From Lachnospiraceae bacterium (GTDB lineage: Bacteria > Bacillota > Clostridia > Lachnospirales > Lachnospiraceae), in contig JAFYWF010000120.1 in the NCBI GenBank assembly GCA_017558145.1, forward strand, positions 1 to 64,000: a stretch of 64,000 nucleotides of DNA. The letters are read 5' to 3'. Positions 54,289-62,764 of this stretch are shown one piece after another. Below the pieces are notes generated by a model. It saw only the letters and a program-made list of their open reading frames with translations. It did no database searches and was not told where the DNA came from. Each line of letters starts with the position of its first letter. The first letter of the stretch is position 1. Position numbers and translations under genes: made by a program.

Positions 54289-55077
54289 ATGAGTAGTATA
54301 CAACTTTTGGATAAAACCAGAAAAATTGGAGAACTGTTACACAATAATAATTCCAGTAAAGTAGTATTTAATGACATCTGTCGTGTAATGAAAGAAATCT
54401 TAGGATCTAATGTTATGGTAATCAGCCGTAAAGGTAAAGTGTTAGGTTTGGACTATGCACCAGGCGTGGAAGCTATTGGAGAGATGCTTTGTGATAATGT
54501 TGGTGATTTTATTGATGTTCAGCTGAATGACAGAATGTTGGCAGTTCTTTCTACGAAAGAAAATGTGAATCTTGCAACCTTAGGATTTGAGAATATCGAT
54601 TTTGGAAAATATTCTGCAATTATAGCTCCGATTGAAATTGCAGGCGAACGTTTAGGAACACTTTTTTTGTATAAATCAGGACAGTTTTACGATATTGATG
54701 ATATCATTCTTTGTGAATATGGAACTACCGTGGTGGGGTTGGAAATGCTTCGTGCGGTAAATGAAGAGAGTGCGGAAGAAAGTCGTAAAGTTTCTGTTAT
54801 TAATTCAGCTATTGGTACATTATCTTATTCTGAAATGGAAGCCATTGTTCACATTTTTGAAGAATTAGATGGTATGGAAGGAATCTTGGTTGCTAGTAAG
54901 ATTGCTGATAGAGTTGGAATTACCAGAAGTGTGATTGTTAACGCTCTTCGTAAATTCGAAAGTGCCGGAGTGATCGAATCCAGATCTTCCGGAATGAAGG
55001 GAACTTATATTAAAGTACTGAATGATTCGGTATATGAAGAAATTGATAAACTTAAGGATAAAATAAAAAAAGGATAA
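54289..55077 (+). CDS. codY: GTP- and branched-chain amino-acid-sensing repressor CodY
   Basis: CodY represses nitrogen-metabolism, transport and motility genes when GTP and branched-chain amino acids are plentiful. The 262-residue protein has the N-terminal GAF effector domain (about 1-155), a linker helix and the C-terminal winged helix ASKIADRVGITRSVIVNALR plus the wing SRSSGMKGTYIKVLN. The start has a GGAGG site. As in Bacillus, it directly precedes flgB, so read-through or CodY binding could link nutrition to flagella synthesis. Confidence 0.97.
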   Translation: MSSIQLLDKTRKIGELLHNNNSSKVVFNDICRVMKEILGSNVMVISRKGKVLGLDYAPGVEAIGEMLCDNVGDFIDVQLNDRMLAVLSTKENVNLATLGFENIDFGKYSAIIAPIEIAGERLGTLFLYKSGQFYDIDDIILCEYGTTVVGLEMLRAVNEESAEESRKVSVINSAIGTLSYSEMEAIVHIFEELDGMEGILVASKIADRVGITRSVIVNALRKFESAGVIESRSSGMKGTYIKVLNDSVYEEIDKLKDKIKKG

Positions 55078-55099
55078 TGGATGATCCGAAAAAAAGAAT

Positions 55100-55147
55100 C
55101 CCCATGGAAGGAACAAATAGTTTCGTCTATGGGGTGTTTTTTTCTTT
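55100..55147 (+). terminator. Rho-independent terminator after codY
   Basis: CCCCAT (55100-55105) / ATGGGG (55129-55134) with additional inner pairing, followed by GTTTTTTTC. Confidence 0.8.
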
Positions 55148-55166
55148 TTGTCAAAAAAATGACTAA

Positions 55167-55192
55167 TTTTTGTGTAAAATTTTTGTGTAAAA
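55167..55192 (+). repeat. Tandem 13-mer upstream of the flagellar promoter
   Basis: TTTTTGTGTAAAA occurs twice head-to-tail (55167-55179 and 55180-55192), ending 3 bp before the -35. Each unit is close to a palindrome. Possible regulator site or UP element. Confidence 0.6.
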
Positions 55193-55195
55193 AAC

Positions 55196-55223
55196 TTGTT
55201 ATTTTGTATAAAAAGACTATAAT
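55196..55223 (+). promoter_or_regulatory. Promoter of the flagellar operon
   Basis: TTGTTA (55196-55201), 16-bp spacer, TATAAT (55218-55223). Sigma-A type, as in the Bacillus fla/che operon; no sigma-28 or sigma-54 signature seen. Confidence 0.6.
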
Positions 55224-55290
55224 AAAGGATAATGCATAAAATAGGTGTACTATTGGAGATTGTATGCCACAAAATAAATGGAGGTAACAA

Positions 55291-55680
55291 ATGTTTAACT
55301 CAAGCGCATTTGATTATATTAATGTTTTAGATAGGGCAGCAGATGCATCATGGATTCGAAATGAGGCGATTTCTAATAATATTGCTAATGTAAACACTCC
55401 GGGATATAAAAGACAGGATGTGAATTTTGAAGAACAGTTGCGTAGGGCAATGAAGAATTCCCGTTACACATCTATTGATGAAAGAGTTGCAAATATTGAT
55501 TTGGAAAGATTAAAACCAATTACATATAGAGATCATGAAACGGTATCTTATCGTTTGGATGGTAATAACGTAGATATTGATACTGAAAATGTGGAGCTTG
55601 CTTCCAATCAGATTCGTTATCAAGGTTTAACTGATAGTATTACAAAGAAATTCCAAGGACTTCAGAGCGTTATGAAATAA
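55291..55680 (+). CDS. flgB: Flagellar basal-body rod protein FlgB
   Basis: A proximal rod subunit of 129 residues. The N-terminal rod-family motif is ISNNIANVNTPGYKRQDVNFE, followed by the D1 region and the C-terminal helix. The start has an ATGGAGG site. It is the first gene of the flagellar operon, directly downstream of codY; flgC follows 13 bp later. Confidence 0.96.
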   Translation: MFNSSAFDYINVLDRAADASWIRNEAISNNIANVNTPGYKRQDVNFEEQLRRAMKNSRYTSIDERVANIDLERLKPITYRDHETVSYRLDGNNVDIDTENVELASNQIRYQGLTDSITKKFQGLQSVMK

Positions 55681-55693
55681 GGAGGAATAAAAA

Positions 55694-56137
55694 ATGGGAA
55701 TGTTTGATTCTTTTGATATTAATGCCAGCGGCATGACAGCACAAAGATTTCGTATGGATATTATTTCTGAAAATGTTGCCAATGCCAATACGACAAGAAC
55801 CAGTGATGGAACTCCGTATGTGAGAAAGGTGGTTACTTTTACAGAAAAGGATACACAGACTCCATTTCATCACATTTTAAATGAAGCCAGAGATCGTTAC
55901 TCAGGAAAAGGGGTTAAAATTAATGGTGTATATGAGGATACGGAAACACAGATGAATATGGTATATGATCCATCTCATCCGGATGCAGATGAAAACGGAT
56001 ATGTAACTTATCCAAATGTAAATATTATTACAGAAATGACCAACCTTATAGATGCCAGTCGCAGTTATGAGGCTAATGCTACTGCTTTTAGTGCGAGTAA
56101 AACAATCGCTATGCAGGGATTAAATCTAGGAAAATAA
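55694..56137 (+). CDS. flgC: Flagellar basal-body rod protein FlgC
   Basis: A proximal rod subunit of 147 residues with the rod motif GMTAQRFRMDIISENVANANT and the typical DPSHPDADENGYVTYPNVN stretch. The C-terminal helix contains MTNLIDASRSYEANATAF. Start has an AAGGAGG site 13 bp after flgB. Exported through the flagellar type III apparatus without a cleaved signal. Confidence 0.97.
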   Translation: MGMFDSFDINASGMTAQRFRMDIISENVANANTTRTSDGTPYVRKVVTFTEKDTQTPFHHILNEARDRYSGKGVKINGVYEDTETQMNMVYDPSHPDADENGYVTYPNVNIITEMTNLIDASRSYEANATAFSASKTIAMQGLNLGK

Positions 56138-56160
56138 GAAACCTAAAGGAGACTTTATAA

Positions 56161-56490
56161 ATGGACATTAGAGCGTTGTATAATGTGAATTCCAATGTGG
56201 TGGAAGAGCAAATTCGTGGCTTACAAGCGGCAGGACAAAGCAATACTACGATTGCCGGAAGCGAAGGTTTTGCGGGAATTTTAAATGTTGCCATGGAAAA
56301 TATCAAAACCACAAATGCTTATATTTCAGAGGCAGAAAATGAAGAATTAAAATTTGCTCTGGGCCAGACAGACAATACTCACGATTTGTTGATTGCACAG
56401 CAGAAAGCATCTACTGCATTGCAGTATACGGTTGCATTACGAGACAAGTTCTTGGAAAGTTATAAAGAACTTATGAATATGCAAATTTAA
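56161..56490 (+). CDS. fliE: Flagellar hook-basal body complex protein FliE
   Basis: A 109-residue helical adaptor between the MS ring and the rod. The C-terminal half, with HDLLIAQQKASTALQYTVAL and the LESYKELMNMQI end, is the family signature. It lies in the conserved flgB-flgC-fliE-fliF order with short spacing and an AAAGGAG site. Confidence 0.95.
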   Translation: MDIRALYNVNSNVVEEQIRGLQAAGQSNTTIAGSEGFAGILNVAMENIKTTNAYISEAENEELKFALGQTDNTHDLLIAQQKASTALQYTVALRDKFLESYKELMNMQI

Positions 56491-56507
56491 AAGACGGGTA
56501 AGAGGAA

Positions 56508-58118
56508 ATGGCAGACAAATTAAAAGCAATTCCCACCAAGATTTTAGAATGGTGGAATAAATATACATCAAAACAAAAAACAATCATTATATCCATTGTC
56601 GCAGGGGTAGTTTTAGCACTGGCAATTTTGGTAACGGTTTTAACAAGACCGCAGTATGAGACATTAGTAGTTTGTGAATCAACGAAAGAGTCTTCTGCAA
56701 TCATCGAATTGTTAGAGGGAGCTTCGCCTGCTATTGATTATGTCTATTCGGAGGATGGATATCAGATTAAAGTAGAAAAGAGTCAGATTGGACAAGCGAA
56801 TCTGTTAATGGGAGCAAATAATATTCCTACCGTGCGTATGGCAATTACCGATGTTACCAGTGGAGGGTTAACAACAACAGAATCGGATAAGGTAAAATTA
56901 TACAAAGCGTATCAGGAAGAAATGTTGGAAGAAGCATTGGAAAGCATGGAAAATGTTGTTTCAGCACAGGTTGATTTACATATTCCGGAAGATAACGGAA
57001 CTATGATTGCTCAGAATGAGGATGCATCTGCAGCGATTATGTTAGAGTTGAATGATGCATTGACAAACGATCAGGCATCCAATATAGCGCAATTTGTTAA
57101 GACATCTTTAGGAAATGAAAAGATTCAGACCATAACTATCATTGATAATGAAGGTAATCTATTGTTTTCCGGAGATGATACCAGTTCCATTACCGGGAAT
57201 GCTAATAGTCAGTTTACGGTAAAACAGCAGACAGAAGTGGTATTGGAAGGTAATATCAAAAAGGTGTTGTTAGGAACCAATGAGTTTAATTTGATTGAAG
57301 TATCCAGCAATTTAGAGTTGGATTTTTCCAGTGTGGAAGAAACCGAGCATTTGTTTTATGCTCCCGAAGGACAGACACAAGGAGTTCTTAGTCATGAAGA
57401 TATTTATGAAGCTGAAGCTACCGGTGGTGTCAGTGGGGTACCAGGGACGGATTCTAATAACGAAGATAATACAGATTATGTAATTCCGGATTATGAGCAA
57501 AGTAGTTCCAATACCTCGGAAATTTCAAGAGATTATCTTCCAAATGAAAAAGTTACTTTGACAAAAATTCCGGCAGGTTTGGTGAAATACGGAAAATCTT
57601 CCGTATCTGTAGCAGCTATTAAATATAAAGTTTTAAAAGAAGAAGATGCTAAAAACCAAGGACTTTTAGATGGTATTACCTGGGATGAATACAAGGCTAT
57701 GAACCAGGATAGAACCAAACTGGAAGTGGATGAAGATATTGTGGATTTGGTTGCAAAGGCATCTGGTATTGATGCGGAAAATATTTCTTTTATTGCATAC
57801 GAAGAACCTATGTACATAGATGCAGAATCGCTTCCTGTTACAGGAACTGATATTTTGCAAATTGTCTTGATCGTTTTGATTTTAGGATTATTAGCTTTTG
57901 TAATTTTCAGAAGTATGAGAAACGAGAAGACCGTAGTAGAGGAAGAAGAAGTTTCTGTGGAAAGCTTGTTGGTTTCCACACCGGAAGTTGTTTTGGATGA
58001 TATTGAAGTGGAAACAAAATCTGAAACAAGAAAATTGATTGAAAAATTTGTAGATGAAAATCCGGAAGCAGCGGCAAACCTGCTTCGTAACTGGTTAAAT
58101 GAAGACTGGGGATTGTAG
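56508..58118 (+). CDS. fliF: Flagellar MS-ring protein FliF
   Basis: A 536-residue membrane protein that forms the MS ring. TM1 is at about 25-45 and TM2 at about 450-470; between them are the ring-building YscJ/FliF domains (VRMAITDVTSGG and the VSAQVDLHIPED region) and a low-complexity Asp/Asn/Ser linker near 300-340. The cytoplasmic C-terminus (RKLIEKFVDENPEAAANLLR) is the FliG-binding helix. Start has an AGAGG site. Confidence 0.96.
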   Translation: MADKLKAIPTKILEWWNKYTSKQKTIIISIVAGVVLALAILVTVLTRPQYETLVVCESTKESSAIIELLEGASPAIDYVYSEDGYQIKVEKSQIGQANLLMGANNIPTVRMAITDVTSGGLTTTESDKVKLYKAYQEEMLEEALESMENVVSAQVDLHIPEDNGTMIAQNEDASAAIMLELNDALTNDQASNIAQFVKTSLGNEKIQTITIIDNEGNLLFSGDDTSSITGNANSQFTVKQQTEVVLEGNIKKVLLGTNEFNLIEVSSNLELDFSSVEETEHLFYAPEGQTQGVLSHEDIYEAEATGGVSGVPGTDSNNEDNTDYVIPDYEQSSSNTSEISRDYLPNEKVTLTKIPAGLVKYGKSSVSVAAIKYKVLKEEDAKNQGLLDGITWDEYKAMNQDRTKLEVDEDIVDLVAKASGIDAENISFIAYEEPMYIDAESLPVTGTDILQIVLIVLILGLLAFVIFRSMRNEKTVVEEEEVSVESLLVSTPEVVLDDIEVETKSETRKLIEKFVDENPEAAANLLRNWLNEDWGL

Positions 58119-58136
58119 TTAACAGGAGGAAAAAGC

Positions 58137-59153
58137 ATGGCACGTTTTGGCGAAGATAAAATGTCAGGACTTCAAAAATCAGCAATTTTGCTGATTGCCT
58201 TGGGACCGGAAAAATCCGCGAACCTTTTTAAACATTTAAAAGAAGAAGAAATTGAAGAATTAACCTTAGAGATTGCCAATACGAGAAGTATTACACCGCA
58301 GATTAAGGAAGGTATTATTGAAGAATTTTATCAGCTTTGCCTGGCGCAGCAATACATTGCAGAAGGTGGTATCGGTTATGCTAAAGAGCTTTTGGAAAAA
58401 GCTTTGGGGGCCGAAAAAGCAATGTCTGTTATCGGCAAGTTAACAGCATCTTTACAAGTAAAACCATTCGAATTTGTAAGAAAAACGGATGCATCACAGC
58501 TCTTGAACTTTATTCAAGACGAACATCCACAGACAATTGCGCTTATTTTATCTTATCTTTCACCTATTCAGGCATCTATGATTATTTCTGCCTTACCGCC
58601 GGAACGTCAGGCAGATGTTGCAAAACGTGTGGCGATGATGGATAGAACAAGTCCGGATATTATTAAGGAAGTAGAAAAGATTTTGGAATCTAAGTTGGCA
58701 AATTTGGTAAATCAGGATTACACCATTATTGGTGGTGTAGATGCTGTAGTTGAAATTTTAAATGCAGTAGATCGTGGTACTGAAAAACATATTATGGAAA
58801 CATTAGAAATTGAAGAACCGGAATTAGCAGATGAAATCCGTAAAAAGATGTTTGTATTCGAAGATATTTTACTTTTGGACGACAGATCTATTCAGCGTGT
58901 GCTTCGTGAAGTGGATAATAACGACTTGGCAATTGCCCTGAAAGGTGCCAATGAAAATGTTCAGGCTGCAATTTTCAACAACTTATCAAAACGTTTGGCA
59001 GCTATGATTCGAGAAGATATGGAATATATGGGTCCGGTTCGTATGAAGGACGTAGAAGAGGCACAGCAGAAGATTGTAAATATTATCAGAAAATTAGAAG
59101 ACTCTGCAGAAATTGTTATTTCCAGAGGTGGAGGAGACGAAATTGTTGTCTAA
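58137..59153 (+). CDS. fliG: Flagellar motor switch protein FliG
   Basis: A 338-residue rotor protein linking FliF to the C ring and, through its charged C-terminal domain, to the stator. The EHPQTIALILSYL motif of the middle domain is present, and the torque helix region contains FEDILLLDDRSIQRVLREVD. Its stop overlaps the fliH start by 11 bp, and GGAGG inside its end serves fliH, so the two are translationally coupled. Confidence 0.97.
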   Translation: MARFGEDKMSGLQKSAILLIALGPEKSANLFKHLKEEEIEELTLEIANTRSITPQIKEGIIEEFYQLCLAQQYIAEGGIGYAKELLEKALGAEKAMSVIGKLTASLQVKPFEFVRKTDASQLLNFIQDEHPQTIALILSYLSPIQASMIISALPPERQADVAKRVAMMDRTSPDIIKEVEKILESKLANLVNQDYTIIGGVDAVVEILNAVDRGTEKHIMETLEIEEPELADEIRKKMFVFEDILLLDDRSIQRVLREVDNNDLAIALKGANENVQAAIFNNLSKRLAAMIREDMEYMGPVRMKDVEEAQQKIVNIIRKLEDSAEIVISRGGGDEIVV

Positions 59154-59991
59154 GAACCTGATTAAGGCAAGTCAATTTGTGCTGAAGGAAAAAGAACCTG
59201 TTATCGTAGATACGAATGACTTGGTAGCAAAAAAAATAGAGCTTTGGAATCCGGGATTTGCTTCGAGTAAACCACAAGGATTTCAGTCTGGCCTTAATGC
59301 GCCTGAAATAGATACTTCTCTTTTGAATATGGATTATTCTCAGGAAGAGTATGGTGTAGAAGAGTTGTTTGAGGAGCCTGTTCAGGAACCTGTGTATACA
59401 GGTCCTACTCCGGAAGAGTTGATTGCCGCTGCTCAGGAAGAAATTGAGCAGATGCACAAAGAGGCAGAAAAAAATATTTCCTTTTTGAAAAAGCGCTCTA
59501 TGGAAGAAGGTAAGAAAGAAGGCTACGAAGAAGGGAAAATGCTTGCTATGCAGGAGTTAGAAGTTGCAAAGCAGGAGTTAGCCGCGAAAGAGCAGGCAAT
59601 GGAACTGGAATATCAGAAATTAATTGATACATTAGAACCACAGTTTATTCAAACTATTACAGGGATTTATGAAGAAATTTTCAGTGTAGATTTGTCTGGA
59701 TATAAAAAAATATTAAGCAATGCAATTGTAAATACCATTCGAAAGGTAGAAGGCTCCAAGGATTTTTTGGTTCATGTGAGTCGTATGGATTATACATTGT
59801 TAATGCAGCATAAAGAAGAAATTTTGAATAGTGTATCTTCTAAACAAGCGACTGTAGAATTAATTGAAGATACAACTTTAAAGGAAAACGAATGTATGAT
59901 AGAGACCAATAGTGGTATTTTTGATTGTGGAATAGGAACACAGTTGGAAGAACTGACAAGAAAATTAAGGTTATTATCTTATGAAGGATAA
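59143..59991 (+). CDS. fliH: Flagellar assembly protein FliH (TTG start)
   Basis: The negative regulator and stator-like partner of the export ATPase FliI. The 282-residue product is long and coiled-coil-rich, with Glu/Lys repeats (about 95-155) and the FliH C-terminal domain near VSRMDYTLLMQHKEE. No ATG is suitable; TTG 59143 has GGAGG 8 nt upstream and overlaps the fliG stop. TTG 59146 is the next alternative. The call relies on position between fliG and fliI plus general architecture. Confidence 0.88.
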   Translation: MLSKNLIKASQFVLKEKEPVIVDTNDLVAKKIELWNPGFASSKPQGFQSGLNAPEIDTSLLNMDYSQEEYGVEELFEEPVQEPVYTGPTPEELIAAAQEEIEQMHKEAEKNISFLKKRSMEEGKKEGYEEGKMLAMQELEVAKQELAAKEQAMELEYQKLIDTLEPQFIQTITGIYEEIFSVDLSGYKKILSNAIVNTIRKVEGSKDFLVHVSRMDYTLLMQHKEEILNSVSSKQATVELIEDTTLKENECMIETNSGIFDCGIGTQLEELTRKLRLLSYEG

Positions 59992-60056
59992 TAGTTAAAA
60001 TAACATATCTATTTGGAACAATTTTTAATTAGATATATGTTTAAGGAAAACAAAAA

Positions 60057-61373
60057 GTGGAATTGACGATTCGTTTTGAAAAATACAACAAAATATTGGA
60101 TCAGTCACTTGTGAAGAAAAAAGGTAAGATTGTTAATGTAGTTGGGTTGACCTTAGAGTCTGCGGGCCCTGATGCTAAGTTAGGAGATGTATGTTATATC
60201 TATCCGGAAGGAGAGGATGTAAAACCGATTTTAGCAGAGGTCATTGGTTTTAAGGAAGGGAAGACTCAGCTTATGCCATATGACTTGACGGATGGTATTG
60301 GTTTGGGAAATGTGGTTGAAAATACAGGAGATACCTTGAAAGTGTGGATTGGTCCGCAGGTACTTGGAAAGTGTTTAGATGGTTTGGGTCGACCGACTGA
60401 TGGTACGATTTTAACGAACACTCAGGCGTATCCGGTAGAAGCACCTCCACCAGATCCAATGAGCCGTGTTATTATCAATGAAGTGTTACCTTTGGGCGTA
60501 AAGGCAGTAGATGGATTACTAACGATCGGTAAGGGACAAAGGATTGGTATTTTTGCCGGTTCAGGAGTAGGAAAATCTACTTTAATGGGGATGTTTGCAA
60601 GAAATACAAAAGCAGATATTAATGTTATTGCTTTGATTGGAGAACGTGGAAGAGAAGTACGAGAATTTATTGAACGAGATTTGGGCGAAGAAGGCATGAG
60701 GCGTTCCGTGGTTGTAGTGGCAACTTCTGACAGACCTGCCTTAGAGCGAAACAAAGCTGCAAAAACAGCAACTGCTATTGCGGAATATTTTAGGGATCAA
60801 GGAAAAGATGTTTTGTTAATGATGGACTCTTTGACGCGATTTTCCATGGCACAGAGAGAAATAGGTCTTGCCAATGGAGAGCCACCGGTATCTCGTGGGT
60901 ATCCACCAAGTGTGTATGCGGAAATGCCTAAATTGTTAGAAAGAGCCGGAAATGGTGAGGTAGGATCTATTACCGGTTTATATACGGTGTTGGTAGATGG
61001 TGACGATTTCAATGAACCAATTACGGATACTGCCAGAAGTATTTTGGATGGGCATATCATGCTCAGTAGAAAATTAGGGCATAAAAATCATTATCCGGCG
61101 ATTGATATTTTGCAAAGTATTTCCCGTTGTATGAGTCAGATTACAACAAAAGAACATAAGCAGGTTGCAGGAAAGTTAAAAAATGTAATGGCAACCTATA
61201 ATGAAGCTGAAGATTTGATTAATATCGGTGCCTATAAACAAGGCAGCAATGCCGCTATAGATTATGCCATCGCAAAAATAGAAGCTGTGAATGAATTTTT
61301 GCGACAGGATGTAGAGGAAAAAATCGTTTTTGAAGAGAGTTTAGAACGTTTGAAAGCATTATTTGAAGATTAA
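60057..61373 (+). CDS. fliI: Flagellar export ATPase FliI (GTG start)
   Basis: A 438-residue hexameric ATPase homologous to F1-beta, powering flagellar type III secretion. Walker A is FAGSGVGKST (about 166-175), then IGERGREVREFIE, and Walker B LLMMDSLTRFSMAQREI; the tail LGKCLDGLGRPTDG before Walker A is typical. It begins with GTG 60057 after a weak AAGGAA site, suggesting lower translation than its neighbours. A 65-bp gap from fliH shows no terminator. Confidence 0.97.
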   Translation: MELTIRFEKYNKILDQSLVKKKGKIVNVVGLTLESAGPDAKLGDVCYIYPEGEDVKPILAEVIGFKEGKTQLMPYDLTDGIGLGNVVENTGDTLKVWIGPQVLGKCLDGLGRPTDGTILTNTQAYPVEAPPPDPMSRVIINEVLPLGVKAVDGLLTIGKGQRIGIFAGSGVGKSTLMGMFARNTKADINVIALIGERGREVREFIERDLGEEGMRRSVVVVATSDRPALERNKAAKTATAIAEYFRDQGKDVLLMMDSLTRFSMAQREIGLANGEPPVSRGYPPSVYAEMPKLLERAGNGEVGSITGLYTVLVDGDDFNEPITDTARSILDGHIMLSRKLGHKNHYPAIDILQSISRCMSQITTKEHKQVAGKLKNVMATYNEAEDLINIGAYKQGSNAAIDYAIAKIEAVNEFLRQDVEEKIVFEESLERLKALFED

Positions 61374-61390
61374 TTTTTGTGGAGTTTATT

Positions 61391-61843
61391 ATGTCGAAAT
61401 TTTTCTATCGAATGCAGAATATTTTGAATGTAAAATATAAGTTAGAAGATCAGGCAAAGACAGAATTTATGCTGGCTAATCAGGTACTTCGTGAAGAAGA
61501 AGAAAAACTGCAGGGATTAATGGATAGAAAAAAGGGATATGAGGAAACGGTTCGCCAATTATTAAAAAATCAATTACAGGTAGAACGAATCAAAGAAAAT
61601 CAAGAAGCTATCCGACGTATGGAAGAATTTATCCGAGAACAAAAAATACGGGTAGAGGAGGCTGCCAGACAGGTAGAAATAAAAGCCGCAAAATTAACGC
61701 AATTAATGCAGGAAAGAAAAGCTCAGGAAAAATTAAAGGAAAAAGCTTTCGAAGAATTTTTGCAAGAAGAAAATGCAAGAGAGAGTAAAGAAATTGATGA
61801 ACTTGTCAGCTTTACTTATGGGCGGAAGCAAAGAGAAGAATAG
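61391..61843 (+). CDS. fliJ: Flagellar export chaperone FliJ
   Basis: A 150-residue, almost entirely coiled-coil protein that acts as the central stalk of the FliI ring and recycles export chaperones. The N-terminus FFYRMQNILNVKYKLEDQAK is typical of FliJ. ATG 61391 is chosen because GGAG lies 6 nt upstream; GTG 61379 in frame is less likely. Sits between fliI and ylxF as in Bacillus. Confidence 0.9.
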   Translation: MSKFFYRMQNILNVKYKLEDQAKTEFMLANQVLREEEEKLQGLMDRKKGYEETVRQLLKNQLQVERIKENQEAIRRMEEFIREQKIRVEEAARQVEIKAAKLTQLMQERKAQEKLKEKAFEEFLQEENARESKEIDELVSFTYGRKQREE

Positions 61844-61848
61844 GAACT

Positions 61849-62715
61849 ATGGCTGAAGAAAATATGATGGGCGGTATGGACGCCAATACAATAAAAGAAG
61901 AACGCAAGCGCTTAAAAGCAGAACAGAAAGCGCAAAAAAAAGAAGCGAGAAAACGTGCAAGAGAATTGGCAGATCAGGAAGCGGAATTAGAAGAAGAAGG
62001 AAGCAATATTCCTATTTTTTTGACAACAATTGCTATTGTAGGTATTTGGCTTCTGATTTTGTGTGTTTTAATTAAGTTGGATGTAGGTGGATTTGGAAGT
62101 AGTGTTTTAAAACCACTTTTAAAGGATGTTCCGGTGGTTAGTAATATTCTTCCCAGTGATACTCCGTTGGGAGTTGATGGTGGTGAAGCGGCAGATGAAT
62201 ATGCCGGCTATTCCAGTTTAAAGGAAGCTGTGGAACAGATTAAATTGTTAGAATTACAGCTAGAACAGGAAAATTTAAAGAGCCAGACTTTGGAAGATGA
62301 AACTGCAAAGTTGAAAGAAGAAATTACTCGATTAAAAACTTTTGAAGCAAGTCAGGTGGAATTTGAAAGAATCAAAACAGAATTTTTTGAAGAAGTGATT
62401 TATGCTGAAAAAGGTCCGGGTGTGGAAGAATATCAGAAATATTATGAAAGCATAGATCCGGCCACGGCAGAATTTTTATACAGACAAGTGGTGGCAGAAT
62501 TAGAAGAAAGCAAGGAAATTCAAGATTATGCTCAGGCATATTCAGAGATGAAGCCAAAACAGGCGGCAGCAATCTTTGAAGAAATGACCAATAATCTGGA
62601 ATTGGCATCTAGAATTTTAAAGGAAATGTCGGCGGAAGACAGAGGAAAAATTCTTGGAGTTATGGATGCAGAAATTGCAGCGAAGCTAACCAAAATAATG
62701 GAACCGGACTCTTAA
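61849..62715 (+). CDS. ylxF: MotE/YlxF-like flagellar protein
   Basis: A 288-residue single-pass membrane protein. A basic N-terminal coil precedes one membrane segment (about 55-75); a coiled coil (about 115-170) follows, then a C-terminal MgtE-N/MotE-type domain with YSEMKPKQAAAIFEEM and ILGVMDAEIAAKLTKIM. YlxF/MotE proteins stabilise or deliver MotC/stator components or help rod assembly. The position between fliJ and fliK matches Bacillus ylxF. Confidence 0.85.
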   Translation: MAEENMMGGMDANTIKEERKRLKAEQKAQKKEARKRARELADQEAELEEEGSNIPIFLTTIAIVGIWLLILCVLIKLDVGGFGSSVLKPLLKDVPVVSNILPSDTPLGVDGGEAADEYAGYSSLKEAVEQIKLLELQLEQENLKSQTLEDETAKLKEEITRLKTFEASQVEFERIKTEFFEEVIYAEKGPGVEEYQKYYESIDPATAEFLYRQVVAELEESKEIQDYAQAYSEMKPKQAAAIFEEMTNNLELASRILKEMSAEDRGKILGVMDAEIAAKLTKIMEPDS

Positions 62716-62764
62716 GAAGGTTCTCTATTTTGACGATATACTAAGAGAAGAAAGGAGGGAAAAG

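Noticed and set aside
57533..58138. 201-residue minus-strand frame opposite fliF
   Set aside because: Ser/Thr/Lys-rich shadow of the conserved fliF reading frame, with no supporting signals.
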